A stretch of DNA of 64,000 nt from the NCBI GenBank assembly GCA_947179155.2, contig OX359283.1, positions 11,892,847 through 11,956,846 on the forward strand. The letters are read 5' to 3'. The stretch is from Hedera helix. Lineage: Eukaryota; Streptophyta; Magnoliopsida; Apiales; Araliaceae. Within the stretch, counting starts at the first letter, position 1. Each line of letters opens with the position of its first letter. The notes beneath the pieces are model-generated. The model saw nothing but the letters and a program-made list of their open reading frames with translations, searched no databases and was not told the origin of the DNA. The translations under genes and the position numbers were made by a program. This document shows, piece after piece, positions 24,170 through 35,328 of the stretch.

Positions 24170-25250
24170 ACCTCCCCTCCTTATGAAATTTCGTCCCCGA
24201 AATTGACGTACCTGGCATTTCGAAGAGGTAAGGATATTTAGATTTCATCTCGGATTCTAGCTCCCAGGTCATTTCCTCAATATCTTGGTTCCTCCATAAA
24301 ACCTTAACTTGAGGTATAACCTTTGAGCGTAGAATCTGCTCCTTCTTATCTAGGATCTTAACAGGTACCTCCTCGTATGTTAAATCATCTGCTATAACGT
24401 CTGCTTCTAACTCAATGACGTGGTTTGGGTCCTTCACATATTTACGTAACATAGATATGTGAAAAACGTTATGGATGCGAGACATACTTGGTGGTAGGGC
24501 TAGTCTGTAGACTACGGTTCCTATTCGATCGAGGATTTCAAATTGGCCAATAAATCGAAGGTTAAGCTTTCCTCTCTTTCCGAATCTCGTAACTTCTTTC
24601 CATGGAGAAACAAGTAAGAATACATGATCTCCGACGTTGAAACTTTCGTCTCTCCGATGAAGATCAGCATAACTCTTTTGTCGTTCTTGTGCGGTCTGTA
24701 CTCGTTGTCGGATCATTTGGATATTTTCTGTTGTCAAACGTACCAACTCGGGTCTCAACAGTTTTGCTTCTACTACCTCATTCCAGCATACTGGAGAGCG
24801 ACACTTGCGTCCATATAAAGCCTCGAATGGAGCCATGCCTATACTTGCTTGGTAACTGTTGTTGTAAGAAAATTCCACCAATGGCAAGTACTTATCCCAA
24901 CTTCCTTTGAAATCTAGTACGCAAAGTCTCAAAAGATCTTTGAGGGTTTGGATCGTCCTTTCTGATTGTCCGTCCGTCTGAGGATGGTATGCAGAACTGA
25001 ATCGTAGCTCAGTGCTCATAGCTTTTTGTAAACTGATCCAAAATCGTGAAGTGAATCTAGGATCTCGATCAGAAACTATGGAAACTGGCATGCCATGCAA
25101 TCTCACAATCTCATTTATGTACATACCGGCAAGACGTTCAAGTGAAAAGTTTTCTCGTATAGGCAAGAAATGAGCGGATTTGGTCAGTATATCTACGATG
25201 ACCCAAATTGCATCTAAGCCTTGAGAAACTTTGGGTAGACCGTCACGAAG
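24170..25250 (-). pseudogene. A1 integrase core, C-terminal domain and chromodomain
   Basis: The frame from about 25166 encodes the integrase core from FLPIRENFSLERLAG onward. The second Asp is in VSDRDPRFTS and the Glu in QSERTIQ. The C-terminal integrase domain follows, then a chromodomain-like tail (VKVLWRNQDIEEMTWELE), the hallmark of chromoviruses, which targets integration to chromatin. The terminal TKFHKEGRL runs through the polypurine tract into the LTR, whose TGTAAG supplies the stop codon. Upstream a 1-bp deletion near 25237 breaks the link to the earlier part of the core (MDFVT). Confidence 0.82.
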
Positions 25251-26195
25251 TCCATATTAATGTGTTCCCACTTCCATTCGGGAACCTCAAGTGGTTGTAA
25301 TGGACCCTTAGGTACTTGATGCTCTGCCTTGACACGTTGACAAGTTAGGCACCTTGAGATAAACTCTGCAATCTCCCTTTTCATATTGTTCCACCAAAAT
25401 GTATGTCGAAGATCTCAATACATCTTGGTACCTCCTGGGTGGATTGCAAACGGTGTGTTATGTGCCTCCATCATGATTTTATGCTTCAATTCAGGATCGT
25501 TAGGAACACAGAGTAGAGAGTTGACTCGAAGTATTCCTTTCTCGTCGATTCTTGCTTCGGGAATGGCACCTTCTTGTACTTTCTTTATCATGTTCATCAG
25601 TTCCGGATCGGTAGCTTGAGCAGCTTTAATTTTATCGATTAAAGCCGGTTCTACTCGCACGTGAGCAATCTTCGAGTGGGTCCCTGGTGTCTTTAGCTCT
25701 ATCTCCATCTTTTGTAAGTCGTACAGAATACGCTTTTGTATTGTCACCAGTGCACTTGTACTCGCATAAGATCTTCTGCTCAAAGCGTCAGCTACAACGT
25801 TAGCCTTTCCCGGGTGATACTGGATTATGTGGTCGTAATCCTTCAACAGCTCAAGCCAACGTCGTTGTCGCATGTTAAGTTCCTTCTGGGTGAAGAAATA
25901 CTTGAGACTTTTATGATCCGTATAGATATCCACCTTTTATCCGTACAAGTAGTGTCTCCAGATCTTCAACGCGAAAACGACTGCTGTCAACTCTAGATCA
26001 TGAGTAGGATAATTTTTCTCATAATCTTTGAGTTGTCGAGAAGCATAGGCTATAACCTTTCCATGTTGCATAAGGACACATCCTAGACCTTTGCCTGAAG
26101 CATCGCTATAACGAATTCTCCTGATCCTGATTGGAATGGTCAGAACAGGAGCTGAAACAAGTCTTCTCTTGAGTTCTTGAAAACTCTTCTCGTAT
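25251..26195 (-). pseudogene. A1 RNase H and integrase zinc finger
   Basis: Reading on the minus strand: YSDASGKGLGC (active RNase H motif), the DLELTAVVFALKIWRHY helix, TDHKSLKYF, GKANVVADALSRR, a linker, and the HPGGTKMY start of the HHCC finger. Stops break it: one at about 25937 (start of the DIYTDHK segment) and one replacing an Arg codon in KMY-R-DLRH near 25412. The segment starts abruptly at EEYEKSFQELKRR, directly after RT N-terminal sequence, so the RT palm with FIDD is absent. Confidence 0.8.
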
Positions 26196-26880
26196 TCCTC
26201 GCTCGAATGATACCGATATCTAATAATCAAACTTTCATCTCTTGGCGTTCTATGGGAGCCATTTGGGCTTTGGAAAAGGGCTTAGTATCGGGTTCAAGAT
26301 CGATACAGAATTCAATTTCTCAGTTTGGGGATAAGCCAGGAAGTTCCTCAGGAAAAACGTCAGGAACTCATTAATAATAGGAATATCATTCAAGTTTGAC
26401 GTGTTTTTGTTCAAATCAATGACATAGGCTAAAAAGGTTTGACATCCGTTTTTCAATAAACGAATGACTTTATGGCTAGAAATAATAGTTATAGATTTCA
26501 ATGGTTTAGTTGCTTGAATTTGCATGTCAGGTTGATTAGGAATATGAAAACTAATAATCTTATGGAAATAATCAATTTTAGCATGATGGGTAGTCAACCA
26601 ATCAATTCCTAAAATCACATCAAATTCATGCATCTCCAAAGAAATAAGGTCAACAGGTACTGTGAGGTTGTTGATTTGAACTAGACAGTAGATGTAATAG
26701 GTATTTCTCCCAATGAGGTTTCAATTGATAAGACAAGATTTAAGTTTTCAGAAGTCAAATTTAAACGTTGAGCACATGCAGGTGAGATAAAAGAATGGGT
26801 AGAGCCAGTATCTAACAGAGCGTAGAATTCACGAGAATTTATGAATAGCTTACCGGTTATCACCTCATTCGGTTTCTTGA
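26196..26880 (-). pseudogene. A1 aspartic protease and N-terminal edge of RT
   Basis: The protease region contains ALLDTGSTHSFIS and VILGIDWLTTHHAKID, as in the intact family-A copy, but is split by a frame break near 26640-26680. It continues into the pre-RT linker (SISKAPYRM equivalent damaged) and stops at a deletion junction near 26190 where about 0.65 kb of RT is missing. It cannot give an active polymerase. Confidence 0.75.
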
Positions 26881-27392
26881 CTGTTATCGTCAAATCGAAT
26901 CCCGAGTACTTCATTCGGATCTTCACGTATTTCAACCATGGGAATACCACTAAATAATTCTCTAACGAACTGTTTCTCGGATTCTTCAACTTCATCAGTA
27001 GTAACGTACCAATGATTTATGTAAGAATAGTATTTTCGATAGACTGCAGTTTCCACGATAATGACTAACTTAACCTGAATTCCTTTAAATTGTAACGCCC
27101 AAAAGTATAGAAACATCATTTTTAAATAATCTTGAAACTCATAGCTGGAACACCATAAATCCCAAAGACTAATATGAAAAGTCCATATATTCTGATCCTT
27201 TGTTATAGAGCATAACCAGGTGATATGACTCTCCCAATTAGTGAGTAAATTAAAGGCAATAATTTCCGCAAGTTCATTACTTCCTTTAATTGCTTCTAAT
27301 AATGGATCTGGAATGACTGTAGCAGAACTTTCACCTTCATCCTTACTGGATAGAACACGCATAATTTTTGCCTTAGGCAAATGATTCAACTC
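26881..27392 (-). other. Foreign sequence inside A1, possibly a captured gene fragment
   Basis: This block replaces Gag between the first about 30 Gag residues (boundary after an ACTCAG) and the protease (boundary near GAAACCGAATGAGG). It is open in one minus-strand frame through its whole length, continuous with the Gag start. Part of it (FHISLWDLWCSSYEFQDYLK) faintly recalls the OB-folds of plant RPA1-like proteins. The ends (KDEGESSATVIPDPLLEAIK; VEESEKQFVRELFSG) look like real coding sequence. I do not recognise the source, and the RPA resemblance is weak. Confidence 0.5.
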
Positions 27393-27485
27393 TGAGTTTG
27401 TAAGAAGATTATTCGTCGCCTCTTGTTTTGCAGCTACATTTGTTTCGGTTATTTCATAGTTAACCTCCTGATTTCCAGATGTCAT
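27393..27485 (-). pseudogene. A1 Gag N-terminal stub
   Basis: Starts MTSGNQEVNYEITETNV, matching the start of the family-A Gag at 50770 (MASGNQEVNYGMPEANV). The similarity stops after about 30 codons at the junction with the foreign block. The capsid domain and zinc knuckles are missing. Confidence 0.75.
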
Positions 27486-27668
27486 ACCTAACTGTTATCA
27501 CAAAATAATTGTTAGTTCAAACAAACTGACTCACTTCCTGTCCCTATATTCAAATCAACTCATTAGATAATAAAATCTAATTTAGGTGGGACACACTAGT
27601 GACCGATTCTATTCGTCTCTCCCCTCCTAATTCTAACCCCAGATCTCCATTAAAGACCATATCCCTAA

Positions 27669-27680
27669 GCTCTGATGCCA
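27669..27680 (-). other. Primer-binding site of A1
   Basis: On the minus strand TGGCATCAGAGC lies 2 nt inside the LTR end. It is the initiator tRNA-Met PBS (TGGTATCAGAGC) with one T-to-C change, shared with the other family-A element at 50572. Confidence 0.8.
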
Positions 27681-27682
27681 AC

Positions 27683-28183
27683 TGTGACGCCCCCAAATCT
27701 AGGCCCACACAGCCCAAACTTGAGTCGTCAAAAGACTACAACAAAATTATTACAACAAGGCACAACGTACAACAATACAGTGTATAATAATACACAACTA
27801 AGTCTTCACTATTATTGTCACACTATTTTACAACACGTGAAGACTAAGACAACTATTTCTCGGACTCTCACTCCATCCCCCGGCTAGACCCCGTTACGTT
27901 CTCATCTCCTGTTGAAAACAATGGAACAAAAGAAAGGGTGAGCTCAAATAGCCCAGTAAGAAATATCATGACTAAGATAATGACGAATAAATTATCATTA
28001 GCCTTCAACAGTTGAGTTCTTGATAGAATACAATAGACTACAAGGTTTATATCAAAAACTGTAGTTAAATTCTTAAACAACGTTCAGATTAATAATAGCA
28101 GCGGAATGATCAATCTATTAGAAGAATAATGCAGACTATAATGTCCACTCGCTTCTCTTTTTTGTAAAAATATCATCAACTTT
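27683..28183 (-). repeat. Truncated 5' LTR of A1
   Basis: Only the 501 bp next to the PBS remain (GGGGGCGTCACA end). It is nearly identical to 20795-21295. The remaining about 2.9 kb of the LTR are replaced at 28184 by plus-strand LTR sequence, so this segment and 29353-29853 form a long inverted repeat around a 1.2-kb spacer. Confidence 0.85.
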
Positions 28184-29853
28184 CTTATTAATCTTTGAGA
28201 ATAACCTTACGGTGCGGATTATCGCCTGTTTGGTGAATAACTCTTCGTATTCAAATTGATGGGAATAACCTTACGGTGCGGATTATCGCCTGTTGGTGAA
28301 TAACCCTTTTTATTTGTCTCGTGTGGAAATAATTTGTCTACACGAATTGTCACATGACACTTTTATTCCATATTCGTAAGTGATATCATTTTCCTTTATA
28401 CTCATAAGGGATACCATCTTTTTCATCTTCCATTATTCAAACTTACTATGGTAAGGGATATTAATTTCCTTCACCGTTTGTTAATCAAACCTGCTACGGT
28501 AAGGGATATTATTTTCTTTCATACTCCTAAATCGAAACTTATTATGGAACTATTGCTTCTATAATTCCTGAAAATATTATATGTTCCATAATAGTTGAAC
28601 TTCATTATTTCAACTGAACCTTCCTATTTACGTGAACCTTTCTATTGAACTGTAACCGTTATTCTGAACTGTGGATCTTGAATATCATTTTTAAATTTCA
28701 CTCCACATCATGTTGGCAATTTGGACATTATTTGAATCTGCACAAAGTAAACTTCTGATACTTATTGTTTATCATGTTCTTCTGTTCATCATTTGTATCA
28801 CTGTTATTTGTATTAATCATCAAGAATCAAGCTGTTGTGAATATCTGTGGCCGGGGGCACAGATGTGATATAATTGTTGAACAGATGATAGGTTAAAGGC
28901 GATATACTAGGTTAAAGGCGATACATCTGTTCGGTGTCTTTTATGGCACGTGGTGAATGTTCTCTTTGGCCCGTAGTGCAAAGATGAACTGTTGGTTGGT
29001 ATGATTATGACCAAAGGCTGAATCTGGTATAATCATGACCGTTGGTGCTTTATTGAATATCTTTGGCCCGTAGTGCAAAGATGAACTGTTGATTGGTATG
29101 ATTATTACCAAAGGTTGAATCTGGTATAATCATGACCGTTGGTGTTATATTGAATATCTTTGGCCCGTAGTGCAAAGATGAACTGTTGATTGGTATGATT
29201 ATTACCAAAGGCTGAATCTGGTATAATCATGACCGTTGGTGTTATATTAAATGTCTTTGGCCCATAGTGCAAATATGAACTGTTGATCTGCATGATTATG
29301 ATCAGGAACTGTGAATTTTTATTATCATGACTAATGGTATTTCAGATGATAAAAGTTGATGATATTTTTACAAAAAAGAGAAGCGAGTGGACATTATAGT
29401 CTGCATTATTCTTCCAATAGATTGCTCATTCCGCTGCTATTATTGATCTGAACGTTGTTTAAGAATTTAACTACAGTTTTTGATATAAACCTTGTAGTCT
29501 ATTGTATTCTATCAAGAACTCAACTGTTGAAGGCTAATGATAATTTATTCGTCATTATCTTAGTCATGATATTTCTTACTGGGCTATTTGAGCTCACCCT
29601 TTCTTTTCGTTCCATTGTTTTTCAACAGGAGATGAGAACGTAACGGGGTCTAGCCGGGGAATGGAGTGAGAGTGCGGGGATAGCTATCATAGTCTTCACG
29701 TGTTATAAAATAGTGTGGCAATAATAATGAAGACTTAGTTGTGTTGTATTATCCACTGTATTGTTGTACGTTGTATTTCATTGTAATAATTTTGTTGTAG
29801 TCTTTTGACGACTCAAGTTTGGGTTGTGTGGACTCAGATTTGGGGGCGTCACA
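28184..29853 (+). repeat. 5'-truncated family-A LTR (left copy of the ATGAA solo LTR)
   Basis: Corresponds to 54577-56310 of the intact solo LTR, with one 64-bp repeat unit fewer. It ends GGGGGCGTCACA at 29853, followed by ATGAACAACACC, the same junction as at 56311. It therefore descends from the same insertion by duplication. Its 5' half is lost at the head-to-head joint. It has four 97-bp units, at 28968, 29065, 29162 and 29259. Confidence 0.85.
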
Positions 29854-32196
29854 ATGAACAACACCTGAGATTGATACTACAAAAGCTCCGTGAAAACAAA
29901 TTATATGTCAAGTTGAAGAAATGTGAGTTCTGGCTTGAGGAGGTCGCGTTTCTTGGGCATGTGATTTCTAGTCAAGGAATATCAGTCGATCCTGCGAAGA
30001 TTGAAACGGTACTAAATTGGGAACAACCCAAAACAGTAACCGAAGTCCGAAGTTTTATGGGTCTAGCTGGTTATTATCGGAGATTCGTAGAAGGATTTTC
30101 TCGAATCGCCACTCCATTAACGCAGCTTACTCGGAAAAGCACAAAATTCATATGGAGGGAGGAATGCGAGAAAAGTTTCCAAGAACTCAAGAAGAGACTG
30201 GTTTCAGCTCCTGTTCTAACCATACCATCAGGATCAGGAGAATTTGTTATCTACAGCGATGCTTCTGGCAAAGGTCTAGGCTGTGTCCTTATGCAACATG
30301 GAAAGGTTATAGCCTACGCCTCTCGACAACTCAAAGATTATGAGAAAAATTATCCTACTCATGATCTAGAGTTGGCAGCAGTCGTTTTCGCGTTGAAGAT
30401 CTGGAGACACTACTTATACGGAGAAAAAGTGGATATCTATACGGATCATAAAAGTCTCAAGTATTTCTTCACCCAGAAGGAACTCAACATGCGACAACGA
30501 CGTTGGCTTGAGCTGTTAAAGGATTATGACCACACAATCCAGTATCACCCGGGAAAGGCGAACGTTGTAGCTGACGCTTTGAGCAGAAAATCTTATGCAA
30601 GTACAAGTGCACTGCTGACAACATAAAAGTGTATTTTGTACGACTTGCAAAAGATGGAGATAGAGCTAAAGACACCAGGGACCCACTCGAAGATTGCTCA
30701 CGTGCGAGTAGAACCAACTTTAATCGATAAAATTAAAGCTGCTCAAGCTACCGATCCGGAACTGATAAACATGATAAAGAAAGTACAAGAAGGTGCCATT
30801 CCCGAAGCAAGAATCGACGAGAAATGAATACTTCGAGTCAACTCTCGACTCTGTGTTCCTAACGATCCTGAATTAAAGCATAAAATCATGATGGAGGCAC
30901 ACAACACGCCGTTTGCAATCCACCCAGGAGGTACCAAGATGTATCGAGATCTTCGACATACATTTTGGTGGAACAATATGAAAAGAGAGATTGCAGAGTT
31001 TATCTCAAGGTGCCTAACTTGTCAACGTGTCAAGGCAGAACATCAAGTTCCTAAAGGTCCATTACAATCACTTGAAGTTCCCGAATGGAAGTGGGAACAC
31101 ATCAATATGGACTTCGTGACGGGTCTTCCAAAAGTTTCTCAAGGCTTAGATGCAATTTGGGTGATCGTAGATAGATTGACCAAATCTGCTCATTTCTTGC
31201 CTATACGAGAAAACTTTTCACTTGAACGTCTTGCCGGTATGTACATAAATGAGATCGTGAGATTGCATGGCATGCCAGTTTCCATAGTTTCTAATCGAGA
31301 TCCTAGATTCACTTCACGCTTTTGGATCAGTCTACAAAAAGCTATGGGCACTGAACTACGTTTTAGTTCTGCATACCATCCTCAAACGGACGGACAATCG
31401 GAAAGGACGATCCAGACCCTCGAAGATCTTTTGAGACTTTGTGTATTAGACTTCAAAGGAAGTTGGGATAAGTACTTGCCATTGGTGGAATTTTCTTACA
31501 ACAACAGTTACCAAGCAAGCATAGGCATGGCTCCATTCGAGGCTTTGTATGGAAGGAAGTGTCGCTCTCCAATATGTTGGAATGAGGTAGGAGAAGCAAA
31601 ATTGTTGGGACCCGAGTTGGTACGCTTGACGACCGAAAAGATCCAAATGACCCGACAACGAATACAGACCGCACAAGAACGACAAAAGAGTTATGTTGAT
31701 CTTCATCGGAGAGACGAAAGCTTCAACGTCGGAGATCATGTATTCTTACGTGTTTCTCCATGGAAAGGGGTTACGAGATTCGGAAAGAGAGGGAAGCTCA
31801 ACCCTCGATTTATTGGCCCATTTGAAATCCTCGATCGAATAGGAACTGTAGCCTACAGACTAGCCTTACCACCAAGTATGTCTCGCATCCATAACGTTTT
31901 TCACATATCTATGTTACGTAAATATGTGAAGGACCCAAACCACGTCATTGAGTTAGAACCAGACGTTATAGCAGAGGATTTAACATACGAGGAGGTACCT
32001 GTTAAGATCCTGGATAAGAAGGAGCAGATCCTACGCTCAAAGGTTATACCTCAAGTTAAGGTTTTATGGAGGAACCAAGATACTGAGGAAATGACCTGGG
32101 AGCTAGAATCTGAGATGAAATCTAAGTATCCTTACCTCTTCGATATGTCAGGTACGTCAATTTCGGGGACGAAATTTCATAAGGAGGGGAGGTTGT
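29854..32196 (+). pseudogene. pol: Family-A pol 3' half: RT C-terminus, RNase H, integrase, chromodomain (left copy)
   Basis: Starts within RT at EQHLRLILQKLRENKLY, then VAFLGHVISSQGI, RNase H (YSDASGKGLGC, TDHKSLKYF, VVADALSRK), the HHCC finger (HPGGTKMY...CLTCQ), the core with Asp in MDFVTGL and RDPRFTS and Glu in QSERTIQ, and a chromodomain (VKVLWRNQDTEEMTWELE). The stop is the TAA of the LTR's TGTAAG. In-frame stops at 30624-30626 (TTA-CATAA region, Gln to stop) and 30826 (TGA, Gly to stop) make it inactive. The core reads VSNRD, so the second catalytic Asp region is altered (D to N next to the conserved DPRF). It is nearly identical to 56311-58655. Confidence 0.88.
32181..32193 (+). other. 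Polypurine tract of element A (left copy)
   Basis: AAGGAGGGGAGGT immediately precedes the LTR start TGTAAG. It is the plus-strand primer of reverse transcription by family knowledge. The same tract lies at 58638-58650. Confidence 0.8.
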
Positions 32197-35070
32197 AAGA
32201 CCCCGAATTTTATGAAATACAAAATTTAATTTTTCTTCATATATATATTTTTTTTGAAACAGTAAGTGGTTAAATCGATAAAGTTAAAAGTTAAGGATGT
32301 TATGTGCAAATTTTATTTTGTCGGACAATATTCGCTTTGTCGGGGAATATTCGTTTGGTCGGGGAATATTCGTGTCGTACGACGGCGCCGAAATAACAAA
32401 TTATTGGTGGACCCCACAACGGAATATTTGTCGGATATAGAAAACGACAGAAATAACCTTTTTAAATAAAAATAGTCAACGGAACTGTTAAAATACCGGT
32501 GATAGAAGAATAGTAGCATACGGTAGTTTTTGGTATTTTCTGTAGCACACGGTACTCTACAGTAACACACGGTATTGCATAGTGTCACATATTATTGGTC
32601 TGATAATTGACACCGTAACTGTTACGCATCATTTCATCGATAATTGTCACTGCATAATATTTTATATTATCAATTCAATAATTGTTGTTACACAGTATTT
32701 TGCATTATTGATTTAATAATTGTCATTACACTGTATTTTATATCATTGAGTCAATAATTGTTGCTGCACTATTTTTAAAATTATTGAACCTAATAATTGT
32801 CACAGTAACATATGCACAGTAATTCACATTATTGAATCAATAATTGTCATTACACAGTAACGTATGCTTTCTTTTACATTATTGTTATCTCTATTATGAT
32901 GTTTTTTAAACAGTTGTATTTCATTAATTTATTGATTTGATATCTAAGAGCTAACTATACTGTATTTATAACAATTAGTCATAATAATTGAATTGATAAA
33001 GTTATTTGTTTATAATATAAAGTTAGGTGATTATTAGGTGATATGAAATGAATGGTGTAGATTAAAGTGTGAAATATTGTTGAATAATTGAATTGATTTG
33101 TTTATAATATAAAGTTAGGTGATTATTAGGTGATATGAAATGAATGGTGTAGATTAAAGTGTGAAATATTGTTGAATAATTGAATTGATTTGTTTATAAT
33201 ATAAAGTTAGGTGATTATTAGGTAATATGAAATGAATGGTGTAGATTAAAGATAATATAAAATTTGAAATGGATGGTGTAGATTAAAAGATGATATTTAA
33301 ATGAATGGTTTAGATTAAAGGAATGATAAGATTTTTGGCTATAAATAGAAGCCTTAACTTAAGGATTTTTCATAAACTTCCTTACTTGTTCTTTCTTTCT
33401 CTCTCTAAATACTTCTTGTGAAAGTTCTCTCTAAGTGTGCTTAAGTCATCTTGAGTATTTGTGAAGATCTATAAGTATACGTGTACTGTTCAAGTTAATC
33501 AACCTCATTTAAATCAATATCCAGTCACGTGTTGAGGTAAGGGATACCATTTTTTTCATCTTCCATTATTCAAACGTACTATGGTAAGGGATTATCATTA
33601 TTTGATTCTCGATAATAATATTGTTTCTTCCTTACTCATAAGACGTGCCTTTTATTTCCATGTATTAAATTGTGGGAATAACCTTACGGAGCGGATTGCC
33701 GCCTGTTGGTGAATAACCTTTCGTATTCATTCATTATTAATCTCTGAGAATAACCTTACGGAGCGGATTGCCGCCTGTTTGGTGAATAACTCTTTGTACT
33801 CAAATTCTATTAAATTGTGGGAATAACCTTACGGAGCGGATTGCCGCCTGTTGGTGAATAACCCTTTGTATTAATTTCCTTCACCTTTTGTTAATCAAAC
33901 CTGCTACGGCAAGGGATATTATTTTCTTTCATACTCCTAAATCGAAATTTATTATGGAACTATTGCTTCTATAATTCCTGAAAATATTATATGTTACATA
34001 ATAGTTGAACTTCATTATTTCAACTGAACCTTCCTATTTACGTGAACCTTTCTATTGAATTGTAACCGTTATTCTGAACTGTGGATCTTGAATATCATTT
34101 TTAAATTTCACTCCACATCATGTTGACAATTTGGACATTATTTGAATCTGCACAAAGTAAACTTCTGATACTTATTGTTTATCCTGTTTCTTCTGTTCAT
34201 CATTTGTATCACTGTTATTTGTACTAATCATCAAGAATCAAGCTGTGGTGAATATTTGTGGCCGGAGGCACAAATGTGATATATTTGTTGAACAGATGAT
34301 AGGTTAAAGGCGATATAATAGGTTAAAGGCGATACATCTGTTCGGTGTCTTTTATGGCACGTGGTGAATGTTCTCTTTGGCCCGTAGTGCAAAGATGAAC
34401 TGTTGATTGGTATGATTATGACCAAAGGCTGAATCTGGTATAATCATGACCGTTGGTGCTATATTGAATATCTTTGGCCCGTAGTGCAAAGATGAACTGT
34501 TGATCTGCATGATTATGATCAGGAACTGTGAATTTGTATTATCTTGACTAATGATATTTCAGATGATAAAAGTTGATGATATTTTTCCTAAAAAGAGAAC
34601 CGAGTGGACATTATAGTCTGCATTATTCTTCTAATAGATTACTCATTCCGCTGCTATTATTGATCTGAACGTTGTTTAAGAATTTAACTGCAGTTTTTGA
34701 TATAAACCTTGTAGTCTATTGTATTCTATCAAGAACTCAACTGTTGAAGACTAATGATAATTTATTCGTCATTATCTTAGTCATGATATTCTTTACTGGG
34801 CTATTTGAGCTCACCCTTTCTTTTGTTCCATTGTTTTTCAACAGGAAATGAAAACATAACAGGGTCTAGCCGGGGAATGGAGTGAGGGTCCGAGGAATAG
34901 TTATCATAGTCTTCACGTTTTGTAAAATAGTGTGGCAATAATAGTGAAGACTTAGTTGTGTATTATTATACGCTGTATTGTAGTACGTTGTGCTTTGTTG
35001 TAATAATTTTGTTGTAGTCTTTTGACGACTCAAGTTTGGGCTGTGTGGGCCCAGATTTGGGGGCGTCACA
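32194..35070 (+). repeat. 3' LTR of element A, left copy (promoter type II)
   Basis: Begins TGTAAGACCCC and ends GGGGGCGTCACA, 2877 bp. TATAAATAG is at 33340-33348. A 92-bp unit (TTTGTTTATAATATAAAG start) is repeated three times at about 33000-33250. The flank GAAAC at 35071-35075 is the target duplication of A within B's RT. Confidence 0.9.
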
Positions 35071-35328
35071 GAAACACCGTCTTTGTCGATAAAATGACCT
35101 AGAAACTGCACTATCTGCAACCAAAATTCACACTTCGAAAACTTAGCGTACAGCTTCTCCCTTCTCAAAGCCTCCAATGCGATCCGTAAGTGTTCTGCAT
35201 GTTCTTCCTCCTTCTTCGAATACACCAATATGTCATCAATGAATACGACCACGAACTTGTCCAAGTACTGCTTGAACACTCTGTTCATCATATCCATGAA
35301 TGCCGCTGGTGCATTCGTCAGTCCAAAT
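35071..35328 (-). pseudogene. pol: Family-B RT palm fragment, left copy
   Basis: Minus-strand segment with FMDMMNRVFKQYLDKF, the catalytic FIDDILVYSK, and KCEFWLQIVQFLGHFIDKDG. It lies between two family-A LTRs: the 3' LTR of A ends at 35070 (TSD GAAAC) and the solo LTR starts at 35329 (TSD CAAAT). It joins seamlessly to 38459 when the solo LTR and one TSD copy are ignored. Confidence 0.9.

Larger units (their letters stand above)
20795..28183 (-). mobile_element. Element A1: defective family-A Tekay-like chromovirus
   Basis: Minus-strand element with full 3' LTR 20795-24169, interior 24170-27682 and the terminal 501 bp of the 5' LTR (27683-28183), where it is fused to inverted LTR sequence. 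The interior is about 1.3 kb shorter than that of the family-A element at 50570-58650. Most of gag, both zinc knuckles and the RT core are gone. About 512 bp of unrelated sequence (26881-27392) replaces the lost gag. By eye, the 501 bp shared by the two LTRs differ at one position. Confidence 0.85.

Noticed and set aside
29455..29643. Hydrophobic small ORF repeated in several family-A LTRs (also 38059, 55912)
   Set aside because: It starts at a TTG rather than an ATG, lies in LTR leader sequence, and recurs only because the LTR is repeated.
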